This document shows positions 1-10,375 of a stretch of DNA of 64,000 nucleotides, in pieces. The notes below the pieces were generated by a model. The model had not been told where the DNA came from. It was given only the letters and a program-made list of their open reading frames with translations, and ran no database searches. Source of the stretch: Hyaloperonospora brassicae (Eukaryota; Oomycota; Peronosporomycetes; Peronosporales; Peronosporaceae); NCBI GenBank assembly GCA_947650285.1, contig CANTFL010001312.1, positions 636,542 to 700,541 of the forward strand, in the 5' to 3' direction. The translations under genes were made by a program, and so were the position numbers. Positions within the stretch are counted from its first letter, which is position 1. Each line of letters opens with the position of its first letter.

Positions 1-706
1 GGTTAGCAGTTATACTACTCGCAAGGAGTCGTATATGTTGAGCGTAAGCGTGACCATCACGCTTACCCTGCTTGAGTTTCAGGAGCTCTGAACGATCCCT
101 GAACTCAGCCCGTGGCGGCTCAAACGTTTGTCTGACCCGGGACTTGAAGTCATCTAGCGACCTAAACACATTTGGGTCGCTACTCTCGAGTCCCAGGGAC
201 CAAGTTTTGGCACGTCCTGCCAAGTGGGTCTGAGCAAATGTGAGTTTCATTTGCTCATCTTCGACGCGACGAGCCCTTAGGGCTCTGTCGAGTTCGACAA
301 ACCACAGTAACAGGGAGTCTTCCGGGACTCCACTGTACTTGGAGATGTCAACATTCATGACTTCGGGACGACGCGCATGTGCCGTCCCGCCCACAGCAGC
401 ATGGATTTGCTGCTGTCTCAACAGCTCTGTCTGTTGAGCACCGAGTTATCTCGACTGCTCGGCCTGTTGAGAGCCTTGCTGGTGAAGCACGGCTACTTTC
501 TCCCTTTCGGTGACAAGATCATTTTGAATGAACTTGGCGATAGCGGCATGTTGTTGGTCTCTGTCTAGAGACTACAACATGGCGCTTACGGAGAACTCGC
601 CTACGGTAGAACTCATTCGTTCTACCGCACTCCATTCGATGTCACTCAAATGGGTAAACCCTTCACGCGTGGCGTGAAAGGTCTCTTCATCATCCAATAT
701 GTTCAT
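1..706 (-). pseudogene. gag: gag fragment of copy A, with premature stops
   Basis: The start codon reads from 706 to 704 on the minus strand and the first residues (MNILDDEETFHATRE) match the intact gag of copy C (MNMLDDEETFHTTRE). The frame stops at TAG 572-574 after 44 codons, where copy C has GAG. A second stop, TAA at 446-448, replaces CAA. Between and after the stops the sequence still follows gag, including the Gln-rich coiled-coil-like region and the start of the retrotransposon gag domain. The remainder is beyond the window. The product would be a nucleocapsid/capsid protein if intact; as read it is a pseudogene. Confidence 0.85.
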
Positions 707-739
707 GTTGGATGCTGTGGTCCTTGGAAGGACTAAAAA

Positions 740-748
740 GTGCTACCA
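740..748 (-). promoter_or_regulatory. Primer-binding site of copy A
   Basis: Two bases downstream of the LTR end (in minus orientation) comes TGGTAGCAC, the same as in copy C. It begins with the TGG expected of a tRNA 3' CCA end, and the first eight bases fit an initiator-Met tRNA 3' end. Confidence 0.6.
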
Positions 749-750
749 TG

Positions 751-1145
751 TGTAACGGGGCACACCCTTGGGTGAACTTAACGCAAGGGTTTCGGGTGCC
801 CCGACAGGCGTACACAAGGCAAGCGAGGAAGCGTAGGATAAGGAAAAAGTAAAACTGTTGTATTAATATAATTAAGTCTTTTAACTACTGTCTCTCTGTT
901 TGACTTAACTTAATAATGTTAATATAACTGAGTGTATGGTGACGTCTGCTCACCACTCATTGCGCGCGTCCTGCGGTGATTGGTGGGTTGATATCGTCAA
1001 GATATCAACCAATGAGCAGACTCTTTGGTCGACCCATCAATATCACAACTATTGGTGATATTTTTAAAATGATATTCGACATAATATTCATTATTGTCAT
1101 TATCTTCTAAATGACAATTTCCGTGTAACGGGCTGCCCCGTTACA
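751..1145 (-). repeat. 5' LTR of copy A
   Basis: The 395-bp block has TGTAACGGGG at one end and CCCCGTTACA at the other. It aligns over its full length with the LTRs at 50376-50769 and 57959-58355. It keeps the AT-rich inverted repeat and the hairpins found in those LTRs. Confidence 0.9.
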
Positions 1146-2605
1146 CTGATGCTGTAAGCAACGGATACTGCATAGGGTCAGAAGAGAAACGATCTATCGT
1201 ATTTGCCGTTACATCCCTATCCCACCGTCATAGCGACGGCATATGTACACTGACTGTACAGCAGCTTCCTCTTGTGGAGTAATGTAATAAGCCGGTGTAG
1301 TAGTTCGGCTCTCGCGCAAGTCCACTCACTATCCTAACACCCGCTGTGATCATCAGAGCTTCAATCACCACAGTATGCCCGTGAGGAAGTAGAATATCCT
1401 GCACTCGGCGTTTTAAGCAGACATCAATGGACGCTGTGACGTGCTCGATCGATTCTTATCACCATCTATTTGATAGGGCTAACGAGAAGGCATGGGGTTC
1501 GTTCCACCAGGTCACACACAATTTCCAGATACAGGGAGCATATTGGGCTTCATTGACTTCCTGACTGTTTTGTTGTAAGCGATAAAGCAGACTTGTATCA
1601 TGAAGGATCATCCTCTCGGACCGCTTAAAGTCAAGTGCAACAATGCTGTTATTAGATGTTAACGCGTCGATGGATGCAAGCATCCCCTACTTAGTATGAC
1701 ACGTAGGGCATAGGTGCTTGTGGACCGCCTAAACACAGCATGACCCAGTTTAGTAGTTAATGTCGGGCATGCAAGAGGTAGATGCACGAAGTTGTTAATC
1801 GATAGCTACCGCTCCCATAGCCGTGACATATACCACATCAATACAGTCAATCAATTGATCAATACTTTGGATTAGCTACACGCCTCGCCATAGTATAGGC
1901 ATTAAGCGGTTATCATGTAACGAGGCGCATCGCTTATTCCGCAACAGTACAGCTAATTTGAGGTGACAACAGCGTGTGTAGATGCGTCGTAATTTGTAAG
2001 GTGCACAATTGTGCAGTCGGATCGAATATACTTACTAGAACGAATGAGCTTTTTATAAGAATATTGTATAGAATGACATTCGAGCTCATCAATACATCTA
2101 TTGTAACATCCAACAGCGATGTATCAAAAAAGACACACACTGTAACTTGTTCTCTCGCTTGTTGTGCGCGTTTATCATCTATTTAACCTTTTGCTATAGT
2201 GATATTACGTTCGGCAGCAATAAATTTGCTGGCGTTGCTGATCAATCGTTTATTTAGAGCTTTTATATGAATTATAAGCTGCTACGATAATCATCTCATT
2301 CAGATGCATTAACTTATGACAATGTGATTATTCAACGGGGGACCTATCGCATTAGTTCCACCGTTACATCGCACCCGGCTTATCGTTTAGTCACATTGAC
2401 AATTATATGGATAGTGTATGTGACTATCGACGAGTTTCTAACGGCGATAGACACTTGTTTGTTTAGTCACTCACTATATTATAATTTGGCATAATGTGCC
2501 AATACACGTGGAAGCAGTGACAACAGCTAAGCACGCGGTCGCATGACTGTGTACATCCGCCAGTAAACTCCCTATGCATAAATTAAGAAATTGGCCGTTC
2601 GACAC
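1146..2605. other. Unassigned sequence between copies A and B
   Basis: No recognisable gene is present, apart from a weak coding-like trace on the minus strand (1200-1683, listed separately). The rest has frequent stops in all frames. Confidence 0.4.
1200..1683 (-). pseudogene. Possible decayed ORF, unrecognised
   Basis: On the minus strand a 74-codon open frame (1459-1683) is followed, after a stop and a probable frameshift near 1450, by another protein-like stretch that includes CLKRRVQDILLPHGH and REPNYYTGLLHYS. Amino-acid composition looks more like coding sequence than the surroundings do. I do not recognise the family. It could equally be chance. No start, promoter or full domain can be supported. 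Confidence 0.2.
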
Positions 2606-3038
2606 TGCAACGGGGTGTCTTGGCACATGAGATTACCATTATGAGAAATAGTGAGAAATATAGTGTTTAATGTCCCTTGAACAATTTCACAATATAATAT
2701 TTAATTGTGGAGATGACCGAAGGGTCGACACATTAAATATTACTGTGTTTTTATGGATGCATCAATCGCCGTTAGACGCGTGAAATGGATGGTGAGTAGC
2801 CAACATCATAGATTTGCTTACTTAAATAAAATTTAGTTCTAACAAATCAGACACAAGAGATGTCGGATTAATTATAATAGACACCAATTTACTTTTGATA
2901 CGACCAAATTCTTTATCTTAGTCGCTTGACCTTCCTATTTGTAGAGTATAAGGGAACAACACAATTTTCTTCACTTTTGTTAGTAAGAGTTGGCTCCGTA
3001 CTATTGAGCTAGTACGTAGCTGCCGGTATCCCATTACA
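2606..3038 (+). repeat. 5' LTR relic of copy B
   Basis: It begins TGCAACGGGG (intact copies TGTAACGGGG) and ends CCCATTACA (intact CCCCGTTACA). The internal block around 2767 (CAATCGCCGTTAGACGCG) matches the intact LTR block CAATCGCCGCAAGACGCG. Downstream, TTAGTAGCC stands where copy C has its primer-binding site TGGTAGCAC. Confidence 0.7.
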
Positions 3039-3088
3039 ATTAGTAGCCTTTTGTATTACGTCCAACGACCTCGAGCGCATCGCCCTTC

Positions 3089-4170
3089 ATGGATATGTTG
3101 GACGATGAAGACGGCGACGGCTTTTACGGAATTCGTGGTATCTACTTCTAAATGAGCGATGTTGAACGGAGTGCGATCAGACAAAAGAGGGTGAATGTTG
3201 GTAAAGTAGCTGACTATTTCATGCTTTCCTTCAGGGTTAGCGACCAGAAGCTTCCGCCATTATCTGTCTCCTACAACATGAAGTGGACAAGTTGCGAGAA
3301 GAAGTGACCTTGTGGCTACAACGAGATTAACAGGAGACTGAAACGCTAAGACAGCAACAATCACAGTTCGCAAAGTCGACGCTCATGCGTCAAAGGGAGA
3401 CTCTTAAGTTCGATATCGTTACGTAACGGGTAGTCAAGAATCCTCCTTATTTATATGGCTCGTTAAGGTAGACGCAACCACTGAGGTTCGTCGCATCAAC
3501 GATGAGAAATTGCAAATTGCATTTGGTCAGTCAAACTTGGCAGAAGGTACTAAAAATATGCCTTGGATATCAAGTTGCACGACTCATATGTGTATATGTC
3601 GTCACATGCTTAATGACCCGGTTCAAATAACAAAGAAATCCCACAAAAGCTGGGTTCAGTGCTCGATCAGAGCTTTGAAATGATAATGGGTAAACAAATT
3701 TTCACGCTTGCGCCCAACACATTCTTTACTTTGCAAGTTTCATGGTAGCGAACCTGTGAGTGAATTCGTGCAGACCACGGTGTTCACAAAGATGCTTGCT
3801 GATGGTTTCTTCAGGTACCACTTTTTCCGCAAAGATTTAAAGACGCTTGCAGAAGCGATTTCAGCTGCGGAGTAAGAAATATTTATTGTGAGTCGCGATC
3901 ACACTGCTCTGAATTCCTATCGTCCAAAGAGTCAACCAGCGGTCGAAACAGTTCCACCCATGTTACGTCGAAAACGAGAGACCTTGACCTTCGATCAGCA
4001 TGCACTTCTGAGATGCCATATCTGCCACAAGTTCGGACACTACGTATATGAATGAAGTTTTCTCCGCTCAGCACCTCAAGGTATTGATCAAAGTAACCGT
4101 TCATCAGCTAAGAAAAGTGGTGGACGAGGGTTCGACGCTATTGCAAAGCCACAACAGCGAGGCGAATCAT
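3089..4170 (+). pseudogene. gag: gag relic of copy B
   Basis: The sequence at 3089 (ATGGATATGTTGGACGATGA) matches the gag start of copy C. Near 4009-4058 a zinc knuckle can still be read as CHICHKFGHYVYE followed by a stop, where copy C has the full CCHC motif; the last cysteine codon has become TGA. Many stops and indels lie between the two points. No gag protein can be made from it. Confidence 0.75.
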
Positions 4171-4199
4171 AAAAAACGATTAGGTCTATCAGGAACGAA

Positions 4200-6290
4200 C
4201 GCCCTACTGATATAGCAACCTGAAGAGTATATTAAAATTTCTTGAAGTACGTTTATTTAGATACACAAATATTTTGTGTATCTGCACCTGTTAATGAGGT
4301 ATTCCTTACCACCTTTGACTTGGAAGTGACAAAAAACTTGTCACTTTGTGCCCTAGTCGACTTTGAGACGTCGAATATTTTGAATCGACTCCAGTCGTTA
4401 TAGGATCTTAGTCTCAAGTTCGTAGAGCGCGACATCCGACTTACGAGGATGACGGTGCGCCTAGCTGCATGCGTATCGATAATAGTACATAGGTGTGTCG
4501 TAGGAATTTTCAACTCGTTAAAAGACAAAAACTAAGATGAAAAAATCTCCGCACTAGATCTAATTAAAAAATTGATATCACTCTAGGAAAGCTTTGTTTC
4601 AGAAGTAACGAGCCAAGTGTGAGCCGGTAGCATCATTTCTCCAACTTTAGCTACTTGTTAATACAATGGCCATCTGATAAACGTATTGGATCTTCCAGAA
4701 GAGTGCATATGTTCAGCGAGTGAGTGCGATGGCCACATCTGCGTTATGGTTATTTTCACGACTGCACAAGACTTTATTTAGATTTCATTTCATTATGAAT
4801 CAAGCTTTTGGAGGCTGTCTTCAAACACAGGCAGCGCCGTAGGTCCACTACTCGAATATGTCGGGTGGACCGAGTCATGGATGCATGTCAGGAGCGAAAT
4901 AATGAAAAAAGAAGATGCTGGTTGCCGAGATGCGGCAAAACGGTGATCCTAGGTTAAATAGAGAGTCAATTGTAAAGTATAGTTGCCTGTTAGAGATCGC
5001 ATCCACATTTAGCAGTTATTCAGGACAAGAGCCTTCACGTAACGATTAAAAATCTTTAATAGTCATTTGCTAAGTAAATGATTCCCCAGCAACCTGTGGA
5101 TGGAATTTCACATAAATTAATTGAGACATTTAATGTCTTAGTCAATGGCGGATCAAGCGTAAGCGCTTGACGTTTAAGCTGATGCGCCTTCGATGTTGAC
5201 TTTGGATGTCACACATTTGACAACGATATAACCAAAACGGTTCTTACATAATATGCGCTGCGGAACAGTCAAGCAGATCTGTTTACTCGTCACAGAGGAC
5301 GAGTATCTTCAATTTTCGTCGGCGATGACGTTTTTACAGAATAAACGGTCACCAGCAGTTCGACGATGAACAAAAGTGTTATCGATGAGAAGTCCGTTTT
5401 GAGCGATATACGTTTTTAATCCTGTTAGTCGCTCCAGGATGATCTTTTGTATAAGGATTTATTAGAATCAAAGGATGTATTTCCTCAATCCATCCCTTTC
5501 CTGTTGCCTGTGATACATGCACTGGAAACGAGATCGTGCATACACCTTGTTCGGAGTACTATGCATGCAATGATGTTCACTGCCTCGTAAACAGTTACCA
5601 GCGATCGACAAGCTCTTAGGATAGCTTGCTGCAATCCATGTGAGGATATCAACTTGCCTTCACAGAGTTACGAACTTTGGTGTGCAAAAAGCCACATAAT
5701 GGTGGCGACTTATTTGTGCATTCAACACGTTGAATGATAAAACGGTACCGGATTAAACGACGGTACCGAGGAAGGACGTAATTATGGATGATATGTCAAA
5801 TAGTACCATCTTCTTGTCCATGGATTTGGTGGTTGAAATCAATGAGATATTTATGCATGAACAGGACATTGAGTATGAGGCAGAGTCGACCCCCGAGAAG
5901 TATGCTCTACGAGTGGCTGGTGATGCCATAGGGAATAAGCAACGCTACTGAACCATAAACAAATTTCTGACATATTTGCTGAGATCGGTGCGGAATTTCA
6001 CTTCGAGCTACTTCGCGGATATGTCTTTCCATAGTCGGGCTATGAACGATAAGACGAACGTGACGATTTATCGAGCACGTGTCAGTCAATATTTTTAAAA
6101 AATTGCGCTTGCAAAAGTTGTACATGAAGCTCAAGAAGTGTATATATTTGGTTTGCAAAATGCCACTTATTGGGTGCATCGTGGGTAAGCACGGTGTACG
6201 CCGCGATCCATTACAGATCAAGGCGATTACAGAATATCTCTCTTCAGTCGATTTTAAAGGACTTCGTAACTTTCTTGGCTGAGCGGCGTA
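4200..6290 (+). pseudogene. pol: pol relic of copy B: protease and reverse transcriptase
   Basis: A protease trace (CALVDFETSN, about 4350) corresponds to ALVDCGVSNN in copy C. The reverse-transcriptase part is visible from about 5450. Its 3' end is an open frame at 6079-6282 containing LIGCIVGKHGVR and KAITEYLSSVDFKGLRNFLG, aligning with LLGCIVGKQGVR and KAITDWSVPVDVKGLRKLLG of copy C. Stops and frameshifts break the rest. It is annotated as one decayed unit because no sub-part could make a full domain. Confidence 0.75.
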
Positions 6291-6299
6291 CTTGCATAC

Positions 6300-7640
6300 G
6301 AAACCACGCAAGTCTGCCGAGATGACTGTGCATCTTTCTAAGTTATTGCAGAAAAATGTATGAGTTCATCATGAAACGCTTCCTGTCAGCGTTCCATCAA
6401 AAGTATAAAGAAGAGCTTGGTTTAATCGCTCATATTTGAGATGGAAGACTAAAATAGACCACAATCTTTATTTATACTTAGCGTCTGATGCAACCAGCTG
6501 AGCGAAATTATTGAGCGCAAGAAGATGAATATTTTGCTATGCAATATTCTCTGGCCAAGTTCCGCGTCAATTGCATATATATACAGACCATTTATCGTAC
6601 ACAGAGACCCTGCGTCCAAACGCACGTCCGTAGACAGTCCGCATCTTTTGGATATGGCTGTCTTTATTCGCGAATATACCTATTTCGTGCGACACAAGCC
6701 ATGGAGACTAAATGTCGCCGCTGATATGATTGTGCACCGACCTCATTTCGAGCTGGCTTATCATTCCAGCAGTGTAAACAACCACGCGGTTGCAACAATA
6801 ATTGCAAGTATTCCGTTGGTAATACTGCCAAACGCCGTAAAAAAGACTACGCAGGTGATAAATATATTTGAGTTCTATAGGGTCTATCATCAAAATAACT
6901 CGAAATTCCGTCACAAATGTACCGGCATTTTACCGTTTCTCAAGGGTTCGATATACGACACGCAACGGGGTTGCTCTATTATTCAGCCGTTGAAAGCAAC
7001 ACGATTTGTGTTGGCGTTACCAATAACTATTGTTGGCGTTTGCGCATCATTAATGAGTGTCACAATGCTCAAAGAGGTGATCAGTGTGGCCGGAAAAAGA
7101 CTAATCGTACGGTATTTCGTAACTATTACTGGCCCGCCAGTATCAGTTGGTGCAAAAGTACGTACGTTCTTGCGAAGCGTGTCAACGGATGAAACCGATT
7201 CCTCCATCCCGTGGTCCCTTACATCATCTTATGGTTCTGGCAGAGTGCTGAGAACCGTGTCAATGGACTTCAACTCCAGGTTTTCCGAAGACGATCGCAA
7301 GAATATAGGTAAACTTGTCTTCGTTTGTCAATTTATCAAAATGGTGCATCTTTGTTTTTGCTGCTGTCCTAAGTCGATATCGACTCAGAGCTGTACCCGC
7401 GTTATCGGCGACGAGGTCTTACGACTCCAGCTGTTACCTCGTAAATTTATCTCCAACCGCGGCTGAGTGTTCGCACCGAAAATTGGGCAGTCCCGGATCC
7501 AATAACTCTATACACATATATAGATGTAAACATCTGACCATCCAGCAATTGACGTATAGACGGAATGTGATAACTGTAATGTTGACAGGATTGTTTAGAG
7601 ATAAGTGTTTACTCGTTCCCGGATTAAAGTGAATTCTTGC
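6300..7640 (+). pseudogene. pol: pol relic of copy B: RNase H and integrase
   Basis: A 313-codon open frame (6525-7466) still carries the end of RNase H. KPWRLNVAADMIVHRPHFEL parallels KPGRLNVVADALSLRPDFEP of copy C. The integrase zinc-binding part appears in a second frame (6917-7192), where GLLYYSAVESNT and LRIINECHNAQ parallel GLLYYTAVADDT and LRIMYECHDAP. The switch of frame between two halves of one polyprotein shows an indel near 6915. The long 313-codon frame is therefore a chance survival, not a gene in use. Confidence 0.8.
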
Positions 7641-8870
7641 CGATGTTCGAGATCGCCATCAACCATTAGATGCATGCCTCCTAAAGTATAAATCTAGTTC
7701 AAGGGTAGGAAGTACTTGCTCGGTTAATATAATTTGGCTGTAGCTCATCACGTGCCGACGATTACGTCTGCACGTACGATGTCGATGTAAATCAAGATGC
7801 TTTAAAGTAGACACCACCTCCAGCAATATCGACTACGCTGTTGCTAACGCAGATGATATTAACTATGCTGGTGTATCCAGCATCGTCAATGATGATCTTA
7901 GCGGATGATGACACTTTCGCTGAACCAGAAAAATATATCTTAGTAGTGTGCACTTAGCGCACTGACACAACCAGAACTGTTAGCAGAAAAAATGCTGATG
8001 ACCTGAGAACTAGTGATTCGTTTTTGTTTAAAATTTTATAGTTAATGCAATCAACCTACAACGAAAAAACGATTAAAAAAGATAAAGCACAATATCCTAT
8101 ATTTCATTCCAGTGACTTAGTACCACTGTTTACGATAAACCTACCTTAATCGGTATTAGCAATGTCGGCATCAGTAATGTACAGCCGAATAGATTGGTCC
8201 CTTACGTGCAATGCTTCACCAAGGCAATGCATTCGCGATCGAGTTGCCTCGTAGTACGCGAAAGCATCCTACAGTTTTGGCTGGCCGTCTCCTGCCGTAT
8301 TAAATGTACTCACCCTCTTTCGAGACAGAAGATAGCTAGTAAACTCAAGCGTAATCCAGATATTCTTGTGATAACAGATAGAACTCTGAATTTAACCCTT
8401 AACGACGCAACCGCGCGACGAGCTGATTTCAATTTTTCGCGCAAGCGACGCTCTTTCCTTCTATTTTTGTGATCGAACAAATGCTGCACTCTTGCATCCG
8501 AACTATCGGCAATGTGACATTGCACCTTCGCCGAAATCATACGGCGACGCTTGATCTGGTGATCAAGGTCCTCCTACAGCTCGCATAGGGTTGCTCGTTA
8601 CGGTCGATCGTATCCTGAAGGTCCTAAAACGAAAGCGTATCTGATCTTATCGCCTCCAACACATGTGCTGCTGGACCCACACGGTAGTCAACATCTATAA
8701 ATTCCCCCTATCTTAAACCACTGCAACTCGAATAAGCAGCGAGCGAACTAATCGTTATTTGGTGGGGGGGCACCTCTCGCACTACATCTGGGAGCATCAC
8801 ACCGAGCTGTTGATTGATGGTACGGGCCTAATTAAAAAGCTTGACCAAACGCATTAAATGGGTCACAAGG
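7641..8870 (+). pseudogene. pol: pol C-terminal relic of copy B: integrase tail and chromodomain region
   Basis: DNA blocks match copy C in order. The acidic Asp codon run is at 7830-7920, the repeated GCGCACTG block near 7950-7970 and the GPY/F region at 8100-8260. The chromodomain-coding block lies at about 8640-8860. No open frame spans it. Confidence 0.6.
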
Positions 8871-9900
8871 CATATAGGTAAACACACGCCAAGTGAACTG
8901 ATAGACGTGTCGCAAATTAGCAATCGCGTCGCTCTTCTCAGCTGAGTTAAATGCACTTCCCTTTAGATGCGCTGCGAGTTGTCTTAACAACTTGCGCATG
9001 GTTCACCCAAGTATGGCAAGCAATATTTTCCCTCACAAGACAACTGATACACCTGTAGCCGTGCACCGATTATTGTTTTTGAATCAAACTCGACACATGT
9101 CGTATTGAGTATTTATTACCGTGTCTCTCCCAATGATTAGAAATTAGTCGATGAACGCATTGCGTGCGACCAACAGCGAGTAATTAACACGCTTGTGGTT
9201 TTCGCCTTTCCACCGATGCTTTAAAAAGCGTCAAGGTAAAAAAAAGGAGCACGTCCGCGCTTTTGTCGAGTCTACAAAGCCGAAAAGAATAGAATAAATG
9301 TATTAGATGGTATTCATTTGTCCACCAGACACGCTGTTAAAGAGCTGCTATGAGAGACGCCAGGGCTTATAATCAGACCTTTGCTGAACACCAGGATCCT
9401 CAGACGTGCTATTAATAAATACTGTAAACCCCGAACTTCAAGTACACTATGGCGCAAGCCATCGTCGTAATTCGCTGACTTCGAGTGAGTAGATGATGGC
9501 AAATTTGATAGGTGACTAGACTTATTATCAGAGCCAAACAGAATCAATGCACAGGACTAGATATCTTGTTTTTCTTACCTTTCGTGTATAAGGCATGGAA
9601 GAAGCCACCACAGAGGATTCGGGCGGCGTAGTGAATTTTGCCAAGTTCGACCCACAATCCGTCAAGCTTGGGTAGATTGGAAACCATCGGAGACATCATC
9701 TGAATTCGGTCCATCATCACGTTAATATGCTGCAACAGGTGCTTCAGGAACACCATCTTTTGTACGTGTTGCAGTATCACGTGCACCTGCAGCAACATGT
9801 GATGCAGGTAAAGGCCAAGCAGCAGACGACAAATCGTCTGCCGCGTCGGCGTGATTTGTTTACCGCTTGGCAGCTTTTGCTGCGCGTCGCATAGGCTTGT
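8300..9900 (-). pseudogene. Relic of the antisense ORF in copy B
   Basis: On the minus strand, pieces of the antisense reading frame of copy C (56217-57828) are still readable. At 9314-9547 FGSDNKSSHLSN and SSTHSKSANYDDGLRHSVLE correspond to FGSDDEGDQSGE and SRASSHERNDDGVSRRHSG. At 8310-8540 a Lys/Arg/Glu-rich stretch falls where copy C encodes its coiled coil. Stops and indels are frequent. The homology is clear at DNA level. It shows that this 3' segment was part of the family before copy B decayed, not that copy B makes a protein. Confidence 0.6.
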
Positions 9901-10020
9901 TTTATATGCGATACGAGACCAGAAATGAATGGATCTGACCCAACAAGCGTTTCTTTAACCCACAGAGCTATGTATCAATCGAGATTGTCACTCCTGTAAT
10001 ATTTATCATAAAGGGGGTGA

Positions 10021-10375
10021 TATTGCTGGGTGATGCAGTAACATAATATAACCATTAATGACAGTTAGATAAGAATAAATAGAGAATATTGAGTATAATA
10101 TTCTCACAAAAATGTTACTAAGCTCAATGATATTGTTACAGTATTCAAGGGTCTATATATTGGTCGATATAGGATAATATCGACCCTCCAATCGCTGGTA
10201 GACGCTCGAAATGGGTGGTGAGTAGACGTCACTATAACAATCTAATATTTATATAGAAAAGTTTGACCTAATAGGACAATACGCATTTAAACTCATATAT
10301 ATTTGTACTTTGTTTTTCTCTTTGTACGTCTGGTTGGCTAATACTAAGTCTTCCCCATATCTCGTACATTGTACA
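10021..10375 (+). repeat. 3' LTR relic of copy B
   Basis: It follows the purine run AAGGGGGTG at 10011-10019, the counterpart of the polypurine tract in copy C. The block CAATCGCTGGTAGACGC and the following GGTGAGTAGACGTCAC match the intact LTR. The right end is placed at GTACATTGTACA by analogy and may be off by tens of bases. Confidence 0.6.

Larger units (their letters stand above)
1..1145 (-). mobile_element. Ty3/gypsy copy A, 5' portion cut by window edge
   Basis: On the minus strand this is an LTR (751-1145), a primer-binding site and the first ~235 codons of gag. All match the complete copy at 50376-58355 with scattered substitutions. Because gag lies at lower coordinates than the LTR, this is the 5' LTR and the element body continues beyond position 1. 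The similarity to copy C is high, so this copy is much younger than copy B, but its gag already carries stops. The base pairs beyond the LTR (from 1146) do not belong to the element. Confidence 0.9.
2606..10375 (+). mobile_element. Ty3/gypsy copy B, full-length but heavily decayed
   Basis: The order of blocks matches copy C from end to end: LTR, gag start after the LTR, zinc knuckle, protease, reverse transcriptase, RNase H, integrase, chromodomain region, antisense 3' region, polypurine tract (10011-10019) and second LTR. The length is about 7.8 kb against 7.98 kb for copy C. Substitutions, small indels and stops are spread evenly over the element, so it is an ancient insertion. No convincing target duplication remains (flanks 2601-2605 and 10376-10380 differ). 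End coordinates are estimates from LTR alignment by eye. Confidence 0.85.

Noticed and set aside
2606..10375. RIP-like mutation explaining the decay of copy B
   Set aside because: Changes include transversions and indels in both directions, not a strand-symmetric C-to-T pattern, and RIP is a fungal process.
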